A program made the position numbers and the translations under genes. The notes beneath the pieces are model-generated. The model was not told where the DNA came from, did not search any database, and saw only the letters and a program-made list of their open reading frames with translations. From assembly GCF_020882245.1 (NCBI RefSeq), contig NC_083598.1, positions 45,049,858 to 45,113,857 on the forward strand: a DNA stretch of 64,000 nt. The letters run 5' to 3'. Numbering within the stretch: position 1 is the stretch's first letter; every line of letters starts with the position of its first letter. This document shows, in pieces, positions 38,201 to 50,001 of this stretch. This stretch comes from Rhopalosiphum padi (lineage: Eukaryota > Arthropoda > Insecta > Hemiptera > Aphididae).

Positions 38201-41200
38201 ATGAATTATAACAGACTGAAAGAATCTTTTACCTATTCCTTTAATGCCCTAATTGATTTTCATATTCAAGACACAAAATGAAAACTTCCAATCTGTTGAA
38301 TGAGCTATTTCAATATTTTACTCTGTTAAATTAGTTTTTATCTTATACGTATTGCATACACTTAGGATTGCAAATAAAAATAACCATAAAAAATAACCAA
38401 TAGAAATAAATGGCTGATGGTAAAGTAAAAAAAAAATCGTAATGGATGATTTGTCGGATGGTTTAGTAAGTTGGCTGAAAAGTGTTGGAAATAAATGACG
38501 GAACGGTCCCTTGTTGAACATTATATTGTATTTTCCTTTTATTTATAATTTATAAAGCTTGAAAAATATAACAATAATTTAAAAATTGTAGAAAACTATT
38601 GATTTTTTGATACTTTAATCCAAAAAATAATAATAGCGGACAAACATTAAATCCAATGTACATTTTTCATTGTTGTTTACTGAGTATTATGCAATAGCCA
38701 TTAAACACAATACAATATCAATATAAACAATTAAAATGTATTTTATTTGCTAAATATATTTTTTTTTATAAAATTTGAATCAATTAAAGTATGCGTATTA
38801 TATTATAATGTATTTCTTTAAATATATAAATATTTTATAAATAATTACTTTAAATTGTAATAATATAAAATTGATTATTTAACATTTAAAATAATTACAT
38901 TTTCAATTTAATATTTATAATTTAATACTAAAATATTTGATTCATTTATAATTTGTGTTGAATTATAAAACAATATTATAGTGATAGTTTTTATTATTAT
39001 TTCAATATTCCTTATATTATAATAATATGTATTATTAGGTATATTAATATGGTGTAATTATTATTTAAATTTAGCGAATTGCAAAAATAAAAACAGTTTG
39101 AAAATTAAAGACTTAAATATTATGAAAAATTCTAGATTTAGGATATAATAAGATGTAATATTAAGTATTGTGCGCTATACTTGATATAAAAATATTGAAT
39201 GTTTATTTAACAATTATTTTATTCAATATTTTAGTATATTTGAATAATAATTAGAAATTAAAATGTTTGAAAATTTAAAATAAAGGATTTCATTTATATT
39301 TTTAACCATACTATTATAGCAGAACTTGTTATTATTATTACTGTCATAAACTTGAAAATATATAGGGAAAGTTTTAAAATAAAAGTTGATAACAATTTTA
39401 AACTACACTAACTTATGTTAAATTATGTTGATAGCTAACTAGTATGCAAGAAAATGTCCAACATTTTCCATTCATCAAAATATGACCAACACAATGCTAT
39501 GAAAAATATCGCCTGTTGGGTCTATAAACGCACTGTGAACTTTATTCGATTAGATATAAAACTTTTTACTTATTTCAAGCCAGTAAACAATGACCTGTTC
39601 TTGACCAACCGCCAAGAAAGTCAAATTTATGTTTATACTGGTCTGACGATATATTTTTCCAACCCAAACTGTTTTTCTAAAATAAAGACAATTTAGTACA
39701 TAATGGATGTGGTATATTATTTACAGAAAAAATAGCCTAGCCAATTAAATTGAAATTTTCAGTACTAACAACAATACGCCATATAATATAATCAATATTA
39801 TCATTACTGTACACATTTCTTGGTGGTTATTTGGTCAGTATTCAATCACTATATTTATCATTATAGCATCAAGGTAATATTATTAGTAGTTCAGTTATAT
39901 TCATAGTTTCCGAAAAAAATAATTATTAAACTTACATGTTTTTGGTATTCCTAAGATTACCGAGAAACTAGTAAACTCTTGAAATGTATTTTGTCATTTG
40001 TTATCAATGTTAGCATAAACTTACTAGTTACTACCCGATCGCAGTGCTACACAAGTGCAAAGTTATCGGACGTGGTAGAGTAGGTAGGTTCGCTAAAATG
40101 ATAATCTATTTAGGCAGTGTTGGTCAAATTTGAAATGGAAGGATCGCTTATACAAGAAAGTGAAAACTTAATGATATCGGAAGAAAAGTTTCTGTAGAAA
40201 AGTTATACAGTGGAATATCAAACGATCAAATTACACGAAGCTAAAATGGAGAAAATAATAATGCCGAAAATCATTTTTATATTCTGCTTGTAAAATCAAT
40301 AGACGCTTGTTTATTTTTTCTCAAATGGTGGATTTCGTGGTCCAGACATTTGTGGATAGTGTTTAAAAATATTACTATCAGAAAAACTCGTAATTAATAA
40401 AAATGTAATGGTAACGACGTTTAATAGTTAATGACACTAACGATAGAACGATTAAAGTGAGATCGGAGTTATGTAAAAAAAAAAAATATCATAACTATTA
40501 CTAATACACAATTTCAAACAATTTACATTATAAGCAAATTTGTTAAAATAAAGAATGTGTAAAATGTGTATAATTAATAATTATATTATGTTCTTGGTAT
40601 TTACTTATAATCATTTACGTTTATTACATTTAATTATAAGTTAATAATAACTTTATTTGGTTATCTACTTAAGTACTATACGATACTAAACAATAATACA
40701 TATTTTCCGTGAATATAAACTTTTTGATCTTTTATAAATGATTTTTCAAACTGTGTTGAATGTAAATATAGATCTTTCAATTTGCATACCTAAATTTTAA
40801 TTATTTATAAGTATTATTCACTGCCAATGGCCTAAAATACTAGAAGTGAAAACTTAATTTTACAATAGTATAAATAAAAAAATATTTTCAAATAACCTAA
40901 AATATTTAGTGATTGAGATAAGTACTAATAGATTTCATTTTAAACATGTTATATCATAAAAATATTTTAAATTATATATATATATATATATTTCTTATAG
41001 AATTGACGTATTTTGAAACTAGATGTATAAGAAAAAATTAGTTATTATGATTTGTAAGATTTAAAAACTTTCATTATAACTTGAATTTTTTTTAATTTAA
41101 AATTTAAATTTATAGATAAAATGAATCCAGTTGTAGATATTAAATTATGGTTATATAAAATATTCAGTAGATTTATAAATACAACGATTTTACGCTTTTT

Positions 41201-42569
41201 TTAAATTATGAATACAATTAGTTCAAATATCTAGAATAATATTGTAAAATGTAATAAATGTATTGTTTTGTTGTTGGCTCACGATACATTATATTAGATA
41301 ATACTATAGATTATTTAAGCAGGTATATTTTAAAAATTATGTTTTATCCATGTTGAAATTAATTAATATTTTATATTAAAAGTTACTAAGTATTATTAAT
41401 GTGTTATATATATATATAATTGTACACTAAGTTAAGCCTCTTTTCCGTACGTAGAAATGCCTTTGTTGCTATATACATTTATAATGCAGTGAATAATTTT
41501 GTTTTCCGATTAATGGCATAAATTACAATAAACTTTTAAAGCTCATTTACTATACTGAAATTATTGTTAAAGGAAAACACATAGCTTCGTTCTAATGTAT
41601 GATGAAAAAAAAATCACCTTTATCCTTATAATATGATCAACTCAAAATCTAATAATGTATGATTATTTATTAACTAAAACATCAAATTACACATATTGTT
41701 ATATTATTGCAACATTATGTGTCTTAGTTTATTATATATTATCTGATACCTATTTAATTTCAAAATATCCTGCACTATGAATGATATTGTATTTCGTGCC
41801 TCAACTTTTAGTATTTTTTATTAGTAGTAGCATGTAGAAGTAATCATAAATTAGAACCACCCAGGTGTAACTACGCGTCAACATAATATATAGTGTGGTA
41901 GCATAATTCGATACATTTTTCTATTTTCTTAAGTTATTTTATTATATATTAAATATTATTTTTCCCTCTTTATTATTTGCGAAATCTATACTTTTATTCA
42001 CTGGTGAACTAGTAATATAAATTTTTGTTAACCTAAAAATTAACAATTTTAAAAGGATACACACATACACACGAACACATATTATGTAAAACGTTCAAAG
42101 AGCTTTCTTTTAATGCTACCTACGAATAACCTTTTTTGATAGGCGTAGTGTTATTTAAAAAAAAAAATTTGATTGTATTCTATTATATTTATATAAAAAT
42201 TAATATTAATCGATAATCAATATTTTGTTGTTTATACATATATGTTTAAAATTAATAAATATATATATATATATATATAGTAGATACAAATCGTATGGTT
42301 CTTGATGCCATTCGACTCTTCGGTAAGCTATCATATTTTAAATGCGTTTTATCAATAATTAAATATTGTATAGAATGACCAATAGTCCTAAAGCAAAATG
42401 TGTCAGAAAAATGTTCTACCTTGTTGAGAAATTGGAAATTTGTGGTTTAATGTATAAAGTAACTAGAAAAAAAAATAGATTTTATTTCTCAACAATAAAT
42501 AACGGGATGTCGAAAAATCGCTGTATAATAATTTATATACCATAAAGTTGTATATAAAAACACACACGC
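38201..42569. other. AT-rich non-coding stretch with TA microsatellites
   Basis: AT-rich sequence. (TA)n tracts lie at 40973-40990, 41405-41418 and 42259-42279. An 80-codon plus frame (39454-39696) has a less biased composition than its neighbours, but no motif and no supporting signal. A hAT-like string, CAGTGTTGGTCAAATTTGAA, lies near 40115 without a partner end. No gene is called. Confidence 0.5.
42259..42279 (+). repeat. (AT)10 microsatellite
   Basis: About 21 bases of uninterrupted AT repeat. Confidence 0.9.
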
Positions 42570-43290
42570 GCGCTCGTCGTTTATTTGTCCGATGCAGTAC
42601 TGCCTATAATACTATTCCCATGCTGCCGCTCAACTGTAAACGTTAATTGGGAATATGATTGGTGGATTTTACGGTTATGAAATCAATCAAAGTGAAAACC
42701 CGTTGTCACATGACGTGTGCAAACAGTACCTACATTGAATCAATAACTCATATATTATATATTATATGTATATAATAGCTTATATTATATTATATATAAT
42801 ATAATATATACGTTGGTATGACAGAGCGCGTAGGACTGTCAGCGATATCACACAAAATCGTCTATGTATTATTTATATTTCGTCACCAAAACGGAGAGAC
42901 GAAATACGATTTCATTTTTTTCACCCGCGTCCTAATAGTGCGCTGGTATTGCTTGTATACTTTTTTATTATAAATTATCCAAGACGACGCGCGATGGTTT
43001 AGTTAAACCTAATCTAACCTGACCTGGTGGAGGGGTGTGGTTATGGGGTGGGAGTGGGGTTATGAGGCGAGTGCTATACAATAAAGTATACTATTATATT
43101 ATACACACAGCATTAACCGCCCCTGTGCATCAGCATCGCTGACGGTGACCTGTACGCTGCTGGGGTTAATACCATGCGTATAATACATAGGTATATATAG
43201 GTATGGAAAATTGCGGTAGAGACGTGGAGTTTTTGTTGTTCTGACACCGAAACGCAAGGGGGGGAGGGAAATGCTTCCGATCGAACTGAT
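42570..43290. promoter_or_regulatory. GC-richer pocket, candidate regulatory region
   Basis: Raised G+C and CpG on both sides of an AT-palindromic stretch (about 42749-42810). It includes CACACACGCGCGCTCGTCGT near 42561, a G-rich stretch at 43025-43062 (GGGGTGGGAGTGGGG) and a hairpin-capable block at 43110-43172, where ATTAACC and GGGGTTAAT flank a CAGC-rich core. No open frame is convincing. A regulatory element or untranslated exon is possible. Confidence 0.3.
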
Positions 43291-44611
43291 TAATGGATAG
43301 AACTTTTAATCCTATTACGTGAAAGTGAAATCAACTTTTCTCCTAAAGAAAAAAATAAAATTACAAACAAATGACAAATACATATATAACCATTGAGCGA
43401 AAGATTAAAAACTAGATATATTGTTTTTGAAGTCCTTCTATATGTTTATTAAAGACAATGCCATTAATACGAATCCTGTACCGGGTGCTATTTGGTAAAT
43501 ATAATTGTTTGAGGGCAAGATATACTATTATTATAACTTTACTGAATGAAGTCGTTTAAAACATTTTGTACTGACAAGGTGTCATATGCATTCAATATTA
43601 TTTATACAACTTCGTTGTTGTGGACATTTATAACATTATTAACCATATTGTGCAATAACAATAATACATTGAAAATATTCTTACTTATTAGATAATAATG
43701 AAGTTATTCTTTTTAGAATAACTTAATTTGGTTTTACAATTGGATTTAAAAAGTAAGGTATTAAGTAATAATATTTGATGATAAGTGGAAAAATAGAGTT
43801 AACGAATGGATATTAAAATAAAAATACACATTATATGACGTATAGGGTAGAAATTAGAGATGACATGTCAAAATATCCCAAAACTAACATTATCATAGAA
43901 AAAATATTCCATGACAAATTATCTTACGTAAATAATAATATATAAATTGAAAAATTTAACCTCAAATCTCAATGATTGAATTTGTGATTTTAAGTACTAA
44001 TCATCATAATTATTTATCCAAGATGAAACGTATTAATCGTTATTTTTATAGTGATAACGTGTGCTGCAAATTTGATCTAGTTATTACTTATGAAAGGTCA
44101 AAATGAAAAATTCCCAATAGTTTTCATAATAATAGGGAACCAGACATTCTTACTCTAAACCAGTTTTCAACAAAATTTATTTTTTTATTTTGTTATTACT
44201 CAAAAACGAAAATACGTTGAAACTAAAAATGTCTACCAAGTGTTTGAATTATTATTTTCTATATTTGTTATTTTAAAATTAAAATATTTTGACTTTTTTT
44301 AAGCTATAAAACTAAAAAATTAAAAATTAAACAATTTAAATTTTCAATTTCTTTTATGTTTTTCTATAAATGCTAATAAAAAATTATTCATTAATTAAAA
44401 ATTTTCAAAAATTTGAATAAAATACCCCACATCAGCTCTTTGTATACTTGTATAAAAATACATAGGTAATTTTAAATTAATATACATTAAAGATTCAAAT
44501 GTTGATAAAATTTGTAATGAACATGACCATTTACAAACTATGAGTATTTCGTACTAAGATAATATTATGTAGTATGGAATAATAGAGATAACATAAAATA
44601 TGAAATCACGT
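43291..44611. other. AT-rich spacer
   Basis: AT-rich sequence without a supported feature. Confidence 0.5.
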
Positions 44612-44852
44612 TAGTTATACAAGGAACCGGTCATAGGATTAGTACTAAGACACAGAATAATGGCATAGGCTAGATAACTATAGAGATCAAGTGAAAACAT
44701 TAAGCAGGTTATTAAATGGAATGTGGGAACCCACTGGGAAGACCAAAACAATGATTAAGTCAGGAAGGTTTTAGTGGAAGCTTGTATATATGATGGAAAG
44801 CGGTAGCCCAGAATAGGTATTTTAGGTAAAGGAAGCTGTATGTAGTGAAATT
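44612..44852 (+). pseudogene. LINE ORF2 C-terminal remnant, badly decayed
   Basis: Across three plus frames this stretch keeps the order of motifs at the C-terminus of arthropod non-LTR retrotransposon ORF2 proteins. YKEPVIGLVLRHRI (44618 on) matches the YxEPxIxxxIxxxRLxWxGH block. WHRLDNYRD (44661 on) is in the frame next to it. NPLGRPKQ (44728 on) matches the RPxGRPxxRW block. WKAVAQNRYFR, a stop, then RKLY (from about 44791) matches the WRxxAxDRxxWR block. At least two frame changes and several stops separate them. In a live element this region follows the reverse transcriptase. No poly-A tail or target duplication was found. The clade, RTE-like or related, is uncertain. Confidence 0.55.
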
Positions 44853-46880
44853 GTTCTCAATGTCCTTTAAAAACTAAAAAATAACAAAAATAATTTAATA
44901 AAAAAAAGCATAATACTATTGTTTGTAGAATATCCCGATATTAAAAATGTAAAATTAAACTAAATTAAATTAAATATAATATTAAGTGTTGCTTCGTTTT
45001 TAAAATAAAATACAGATAAAAATAAAAATGAATAATTGAACGTAATTTAATAATTAAAAACTATAAATATATGAGTAATTAAAAAAGTTACATAATTGAC
45101 TAATGTTATCTATTCTATTGTTTCTTGTATTATACTATACAATACACACGTCCAACAAATTAAATACAATTTGTCATAGTCTTGGAAAAATATAAATTAT
45201 ATGTATATAATAAACGGAATATTATAAATTATTTAAATAGTTAATATTGAATTGCAAATTATAATTTAGTTCTTCGGTTTAAGATTAACGCTAACGAAAT
45301 TATACTGTATAACTTTACTATAAATACCTAATATTATTATATTTTTAATAAACAAAATGCTGAATTTTATTTTGAAACTGCATAATAATATACTATATGT
45401 TATGTATGTTAATATAGATATTTTATCTAAGTATAAACGACTATATTATTATAATATATTACTGTTATGAACTTTTAAGTAAATACTGACGTATCGTAGA
45501 ATTGTGTGAAAAGTTAATGATATAAATAGTTTAAAACTAATTTAAGAATTTCAAAAATATAATAAAATAATAACTCACAAAAACTTTCAAATTCTTATGA
45601 TCAAGGTTTTTAAATCTCGATAAAATAATTAAAATCGTCGTCAATGTAAATATTGTGCATATATATTTTTAAATTATTGGTTGAAGTAAAAACTACTAAT
45701 GAGGAACCTTATATTACATTTCCAAGCCTTAGATACAAAAATTGAAAATTTATGAATTTTTAATTACAAATTTACAGCATAGTTAAAAATAACCGTGATT
45801 TTGACGAATTTTGTCATAATATTTATCCTATTCAATGAAAGATGATTTTAAATCTTTACCCATAATCGGCTAATTCAATTTTGTATAACAGGAAATAATA
45901 AAACGTAAAAATGTGGACACTCTTGGCTTTCAGTTCCAAGTATGTTATAATTAAAACTAGTATTTACATTTAAATCAGTGTTTTTTTTTTTTTTAATCAT
46001 CATAATACAGTTTTGTTTAGTAATAGAAGCGATTTGCATAGTACTGAAATATAAATAGAATGATTTTTTTGCATATTTTTGCATACTTTGAATGTACTTC
46101 TTATTATATTTGCATATTTTATCAAAACTCATATTTTGCCAGTTTATTTGTTATTTTTTTTTTAATAATAAGTGAAATATTCAAGTATACATATTATATA
46201 TATAGCTACTCACAATTGCCAATGACACACAGTCAAGTGTATTTTTATAATTTGTATTCTATTAAATTTTGAATATGAATTATATTATAACAGTTGCAAA
46301 TTGATAAGTTTAAATTTGCACACCTATTTTAATTGTATGTAGAACAAGGTTTCAATAAATGTAAAAATTCTATTCAATCCAGTTAAATATAATTTAAATT
46401 TGAAAATTTAAGAGCCAAATAGACGTCGTTTTTTTATTTAATTAGTTCAGTTAATAACAAAATATGCTTTAATTATTTCCATATTTACTTCACAAATCTT
46501 CTCTTACCAAATTCATAATGCAGATAAATAAATGTCATTATTGCAAAATTTATTTCTTACTTTTACTGTAGTTATGTATATAATAATATATATTATAATA
46601 TACTGGATCATTTTTTTTTAATTAAACCTTATTATTTTTAAAATATAATAGATTTTTAGAAGAGATTATAATTCTAAAATTATATTCTTATTGTCCTTGT
46701 ATTTTTCATTATTAGTAAATCCACAAATCACTTTTGGATTTTATTTCAAAATAATAAAAATTATTTAGTTTTTAATTTGGAGTAGTATACTTTTTTAAAT
46801 AACATAATGATTATATTTTTATATATCTACATCAATATCGATATTTTCTTATAAGTTATTTAATTTAAACTAAACTTAAT
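44853..46880. other. AT-rich non-coding stretch
   Basis: AT-rich sequence. Opposing 70- and 85-codon frames at 45875-46272 overlap on the two strands and have no recognisable motif. Nothing else is supported. Confidence 0.55.
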
Positions 46881-47095
46881 TTATATTATACGTCATAACT
46901 GAAAAGTAAGCACGGAAAATGTTAAAAGGGCGAAAAATACAATATATAGATCACTTATCTCAATATTTTTGATTTTAATACAAATAACTTTTAAATGCTA
47001 ACCTAGTGCATTCAATATTAAATAAATTCGTTACTAAATGAAAAAATTACGGTGAGCATAGGTACTTGATGAATCATCCTGTATACATGTGATTA
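46881..47095. mobile_element. Possible solo end of a DNA transposon
   Basis: The complement of 47059-47086 begins TACAGGATGATTCATCAAGT and continues ACCTATGCTCACC. It resembles an insect transposon terminus beginning with CAGGRTGATTCAT next to a TA. It is followed inward by sequence slightly less AT-rich than the surroundings. No matching opposite end was seen upstream, so this would be a truncated copy. Tentative. Confidence 0.25.
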
Positions 47096-49475
47096 TAAAG
47101 AATTGAGAATTATAAAATGTTAATTCAATATAATTGAGATGAATTTCGTCATATCGTAATCATAAATTAACATTAAATTAATGTTTTTGGTATTTTAATT
47201 TGATAAATAAAGTGAAAAAATAAAATCTCTATCATTTTAAATTATAATGTACTATTTGTAAAGAAAAAATGTAAACAAAAGTGTGTTTATTACTGACAAA
47301 GTATCTGGTATTTACCTAATTTAAAATTGTTATTACCTATTCACTTTAAACACGAATAGTCTTATAAAAATCTAAACACTATATTTTAAGCACAAATGAA
47401 AAAAATGATTTTCATTTAATCACATCGACTTTAATATAGTCTACAATTACTGTGAAATATAAACATTATTTTTAACTATTTTTAGATTTTAATCTGCATC
47501 AACTACTTGGTTTGAACAATAATAATTAATATATGATAAATCCTTATTCCATCATAACTTTATAATAATTATAATAACAGTCATATTATACATTTGCCAC
47601 TGAGATTATTTAGGATTACGAAAATATTACGCGAAATATAAGTTGGTTTTAAATACTCAACATTGCGATTTAATATAGTATTTCGATTTCATAATTATAA
47701 ATCAAATATACAATGTACGGCAAAGTGTAAAGTGAACACCGGACAGTTTAAAACAAATTATAGGGAAGTACATAGATTTTGAGCAAAACGAAAGAGTTGA
47801 AAGTATTTTTTATTGTTCATTAAATCTTTTATACTTACCAAGTGCAGAATACCTAATGGCATGCGCCCATTATGTTCATTTGTCATGACATTTTCTGACA
47901 CAGGTTACCAAAACCATTGTTGATTTTACCATATTATTTTTTATTTCACATTCCTGCAGGAGCTATTATTATCTCTAATAGTAGGTATGGAACCTGGCAA
48001 ATTGTTTAGTTTTCATTAAACTAATTAAATATTCTACAATTATTTTTTGAAGTGTACAACTTTACACATACATACCAACAAACCTATATATGCATGTCCT
48101 GACCCGTATTTATCAAGTGTTGTTTAGACGTGTTTGCCGGTTTAGCTGTGTCAATAGGCAACATTTTAACATTAATTAATTGCTTAACATTTCAATTTTA
48201 AACTTATATATTTTGCTCGGAAACCAGAAAATTAGCATGCTCGTAATTTGTGATTTAGCATTTTCATTAAGTTTATTTTAAAAGTTTCTACTAGCATTTA
48301 GTATTTACTATAAAGTAAGACAATTTAAATTATATAAATAAATATCAGCACTCAACAGTATTATCTGTTTACACTAAACATTATTATATGGTAGTTAAAA
48401 ATTTGACGATCTTTTTAGATTTTGAATGAGCCGATCGATTTATTTGGTGTTATTTTTCTTTACTAGATTTTTGTTTAAAAGGGCCAATCAATAGATTAAT
48501 CTGTTACCTTTCAGTACCATAATACATTTTTTAGGTAATTAACTAAATGTATTGATTTTTTAGATAATTCCACAAATTTGTAACCGAAAATATTATGATT
48601 CATGTAAGACGTTTTGTTAAATTTGTATGAGGAAAAAAAACGTTGAAACCACGTCATTTCGAAGTATAACAAAAAAAAAATTATTTAATTATCCATTATA
48701 TCTATATCAATCATTCAAACGTCAAAGTGAAAACTTAAACTTGTTAAATTGGTCGACATTGTTTTCTTTAAATTAATATTGATTTGATATAGTAAAGTTC
48801 ATGTTTAGATGAAAAATGAATTAATGGATACCAATTAATTAAACTATTTAGTTTGAGGTACTGAATTACTCGACTTAAGGTTTACCTATATTTGTAGGCA
48901 TAATAGTATTATAATAGCTTTTAAAGAGTTTGACATAGAAAAAAATCTTTTGTCTGATAATAATTAAAATAGTTTTTGTACATAATTAATTTCTTATATT
49001 ATATTATTAAATTATATTTTATAGAATATAATTATTTTATTCATCTAATTAACTCCTGTATTAATTGATAAAATATATAGTGAGTCAATAATAATATGGA
49101 CTATGATAGTATAAGTATAATAAAGTATTTAATTAGAACTGATAAATATTAGGATTTCATAATGTTAAATAGATTGAACGGTTGTTGAATATTTTATTAT
49201 TAGTGAATTAACAAATTATTTTAAAACGATAGTGATAAATAGACATATAGTTAAGAGAGTAATTATATACAGCATGATTATAAATTTGATCTGTTTAAAA
49301 TCTCGGATTAAAATAAAATTTTTACTATTTTTATACTAAAATTATAAGTATTGAATGCTTAATATTTTGTTTACTACAAAATACTTGCAGTAATTTTCAT
49401 ATAATTTTTTTAAATCTGGGATCTAATGACTAAAAAAAAATGTATTGGTATTTATAATAAAAATTGAAAATTATC
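47096..49475. other. AT-rich non-coding stretch
   Basis: AT-rich background. GTGAACACCGGACA at 47732-47745 recurs exactly at 54168-54181. No gene, RNA or element could be supported. Confidence 0.55.
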
Positions 49476-49485
49476 AATTATCATT
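49476..49485 (+). repeat. 10-bp target-site duplication, left copy
   Basis: AATTATCATT abuts the low-coordinate edge of the LINE fragment and is repeated exactly at the other edge (49992-50001). Confidence 0.65.
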
Positions 49486-49991
49486 CTTTATACCAAGTTG
49501 ATAAAAGATTTAGGTGGTTTTGGATAAGGTTTGTGGCTGTTTCAGGATTTGAGTGGAGGGCCAGGAGTGCTTTGTCATCGGCAAAGTCCCCAGTTGTTGT
49601 GTGGGTGGTAGTAGGTTAGTCTGAGGTGAACAGGTTAAATAGTAGGGGAGCTGCAACCGCTCCTTGGGGAACATCGGCACAGATCGGAAATATTTTGGAC
49701 ATAGTAGATCCTGAACGGACGGTGAAGTGTCTGTCTTGGAGGTAGGATTTAAAAAGTAGATAGAAGTAGGGGGGAAAATGGTTTTTAGCTTGAATAGGAG
49801 GCCTTTATGCCATACTGTATCAAAGGCTTGTGCCACGTCAAGGAATGCACCTGTGCATATTAGTTTTTTTTCCAAAGCGTAGGAGATATTGTCTACTAGA
49901 CGATGGATCTGGTGAATGGTTGAGTGGTTGTAGCGAAACCCGAATTGGTTGTTAGGCAGGTTAGATTCAATGATGGGAAGGATACGCTTTT
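49486..49991 (-). mobile_element. Internal fragment of a jockey-like LINE reverse transcriptase
   Basis: On the minus strand this piece encodes the middle of a non-LTR reverse transcriptase. The entry block contains NNQFGFR and HSTIHQIHRLVD. Next comes the first catalytic block, FLDVAQAFDTVWHKG (49808-49845), with its Asp. After a frame change near the G run at 49769-49774, a second frame gives DVPQGAVAAPLLFNLF (49634-49680) and FADD (49574-49585), the variant of the YADD active-site box, then NHLNLLSTW. An in-frame stop lies at 49616-49618. Live copies synthesise cDNA by target-primed reverse transcription. Here the endonuclease, the 3' untranslated region and any poly-A are missing, so it is inert. 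The catalytic motifs are well kept compared with the LINE tail at 44.6 kb. Confidence 0.85.
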
Positions 49992-50001
49992 AATTATCAT
50001 T
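49992..50001 (+). repeat. 10-bp target-site duplication, right copy
   Basis: AATTATCATT directly follows the high-coordinate edge of the LINE fragment and is identical to 49476-49485. Its position at both homology breakpoints argues against coincidence, although the sequence is AT-rich. Confidence 0.65.

Noticed and set aside
39454..39696. 80-codon plus frame of less biased composition
   Set aside because: No motif, no promoter or splice signal nearby, and its length is within chance expectation for 64 kb in six frames.
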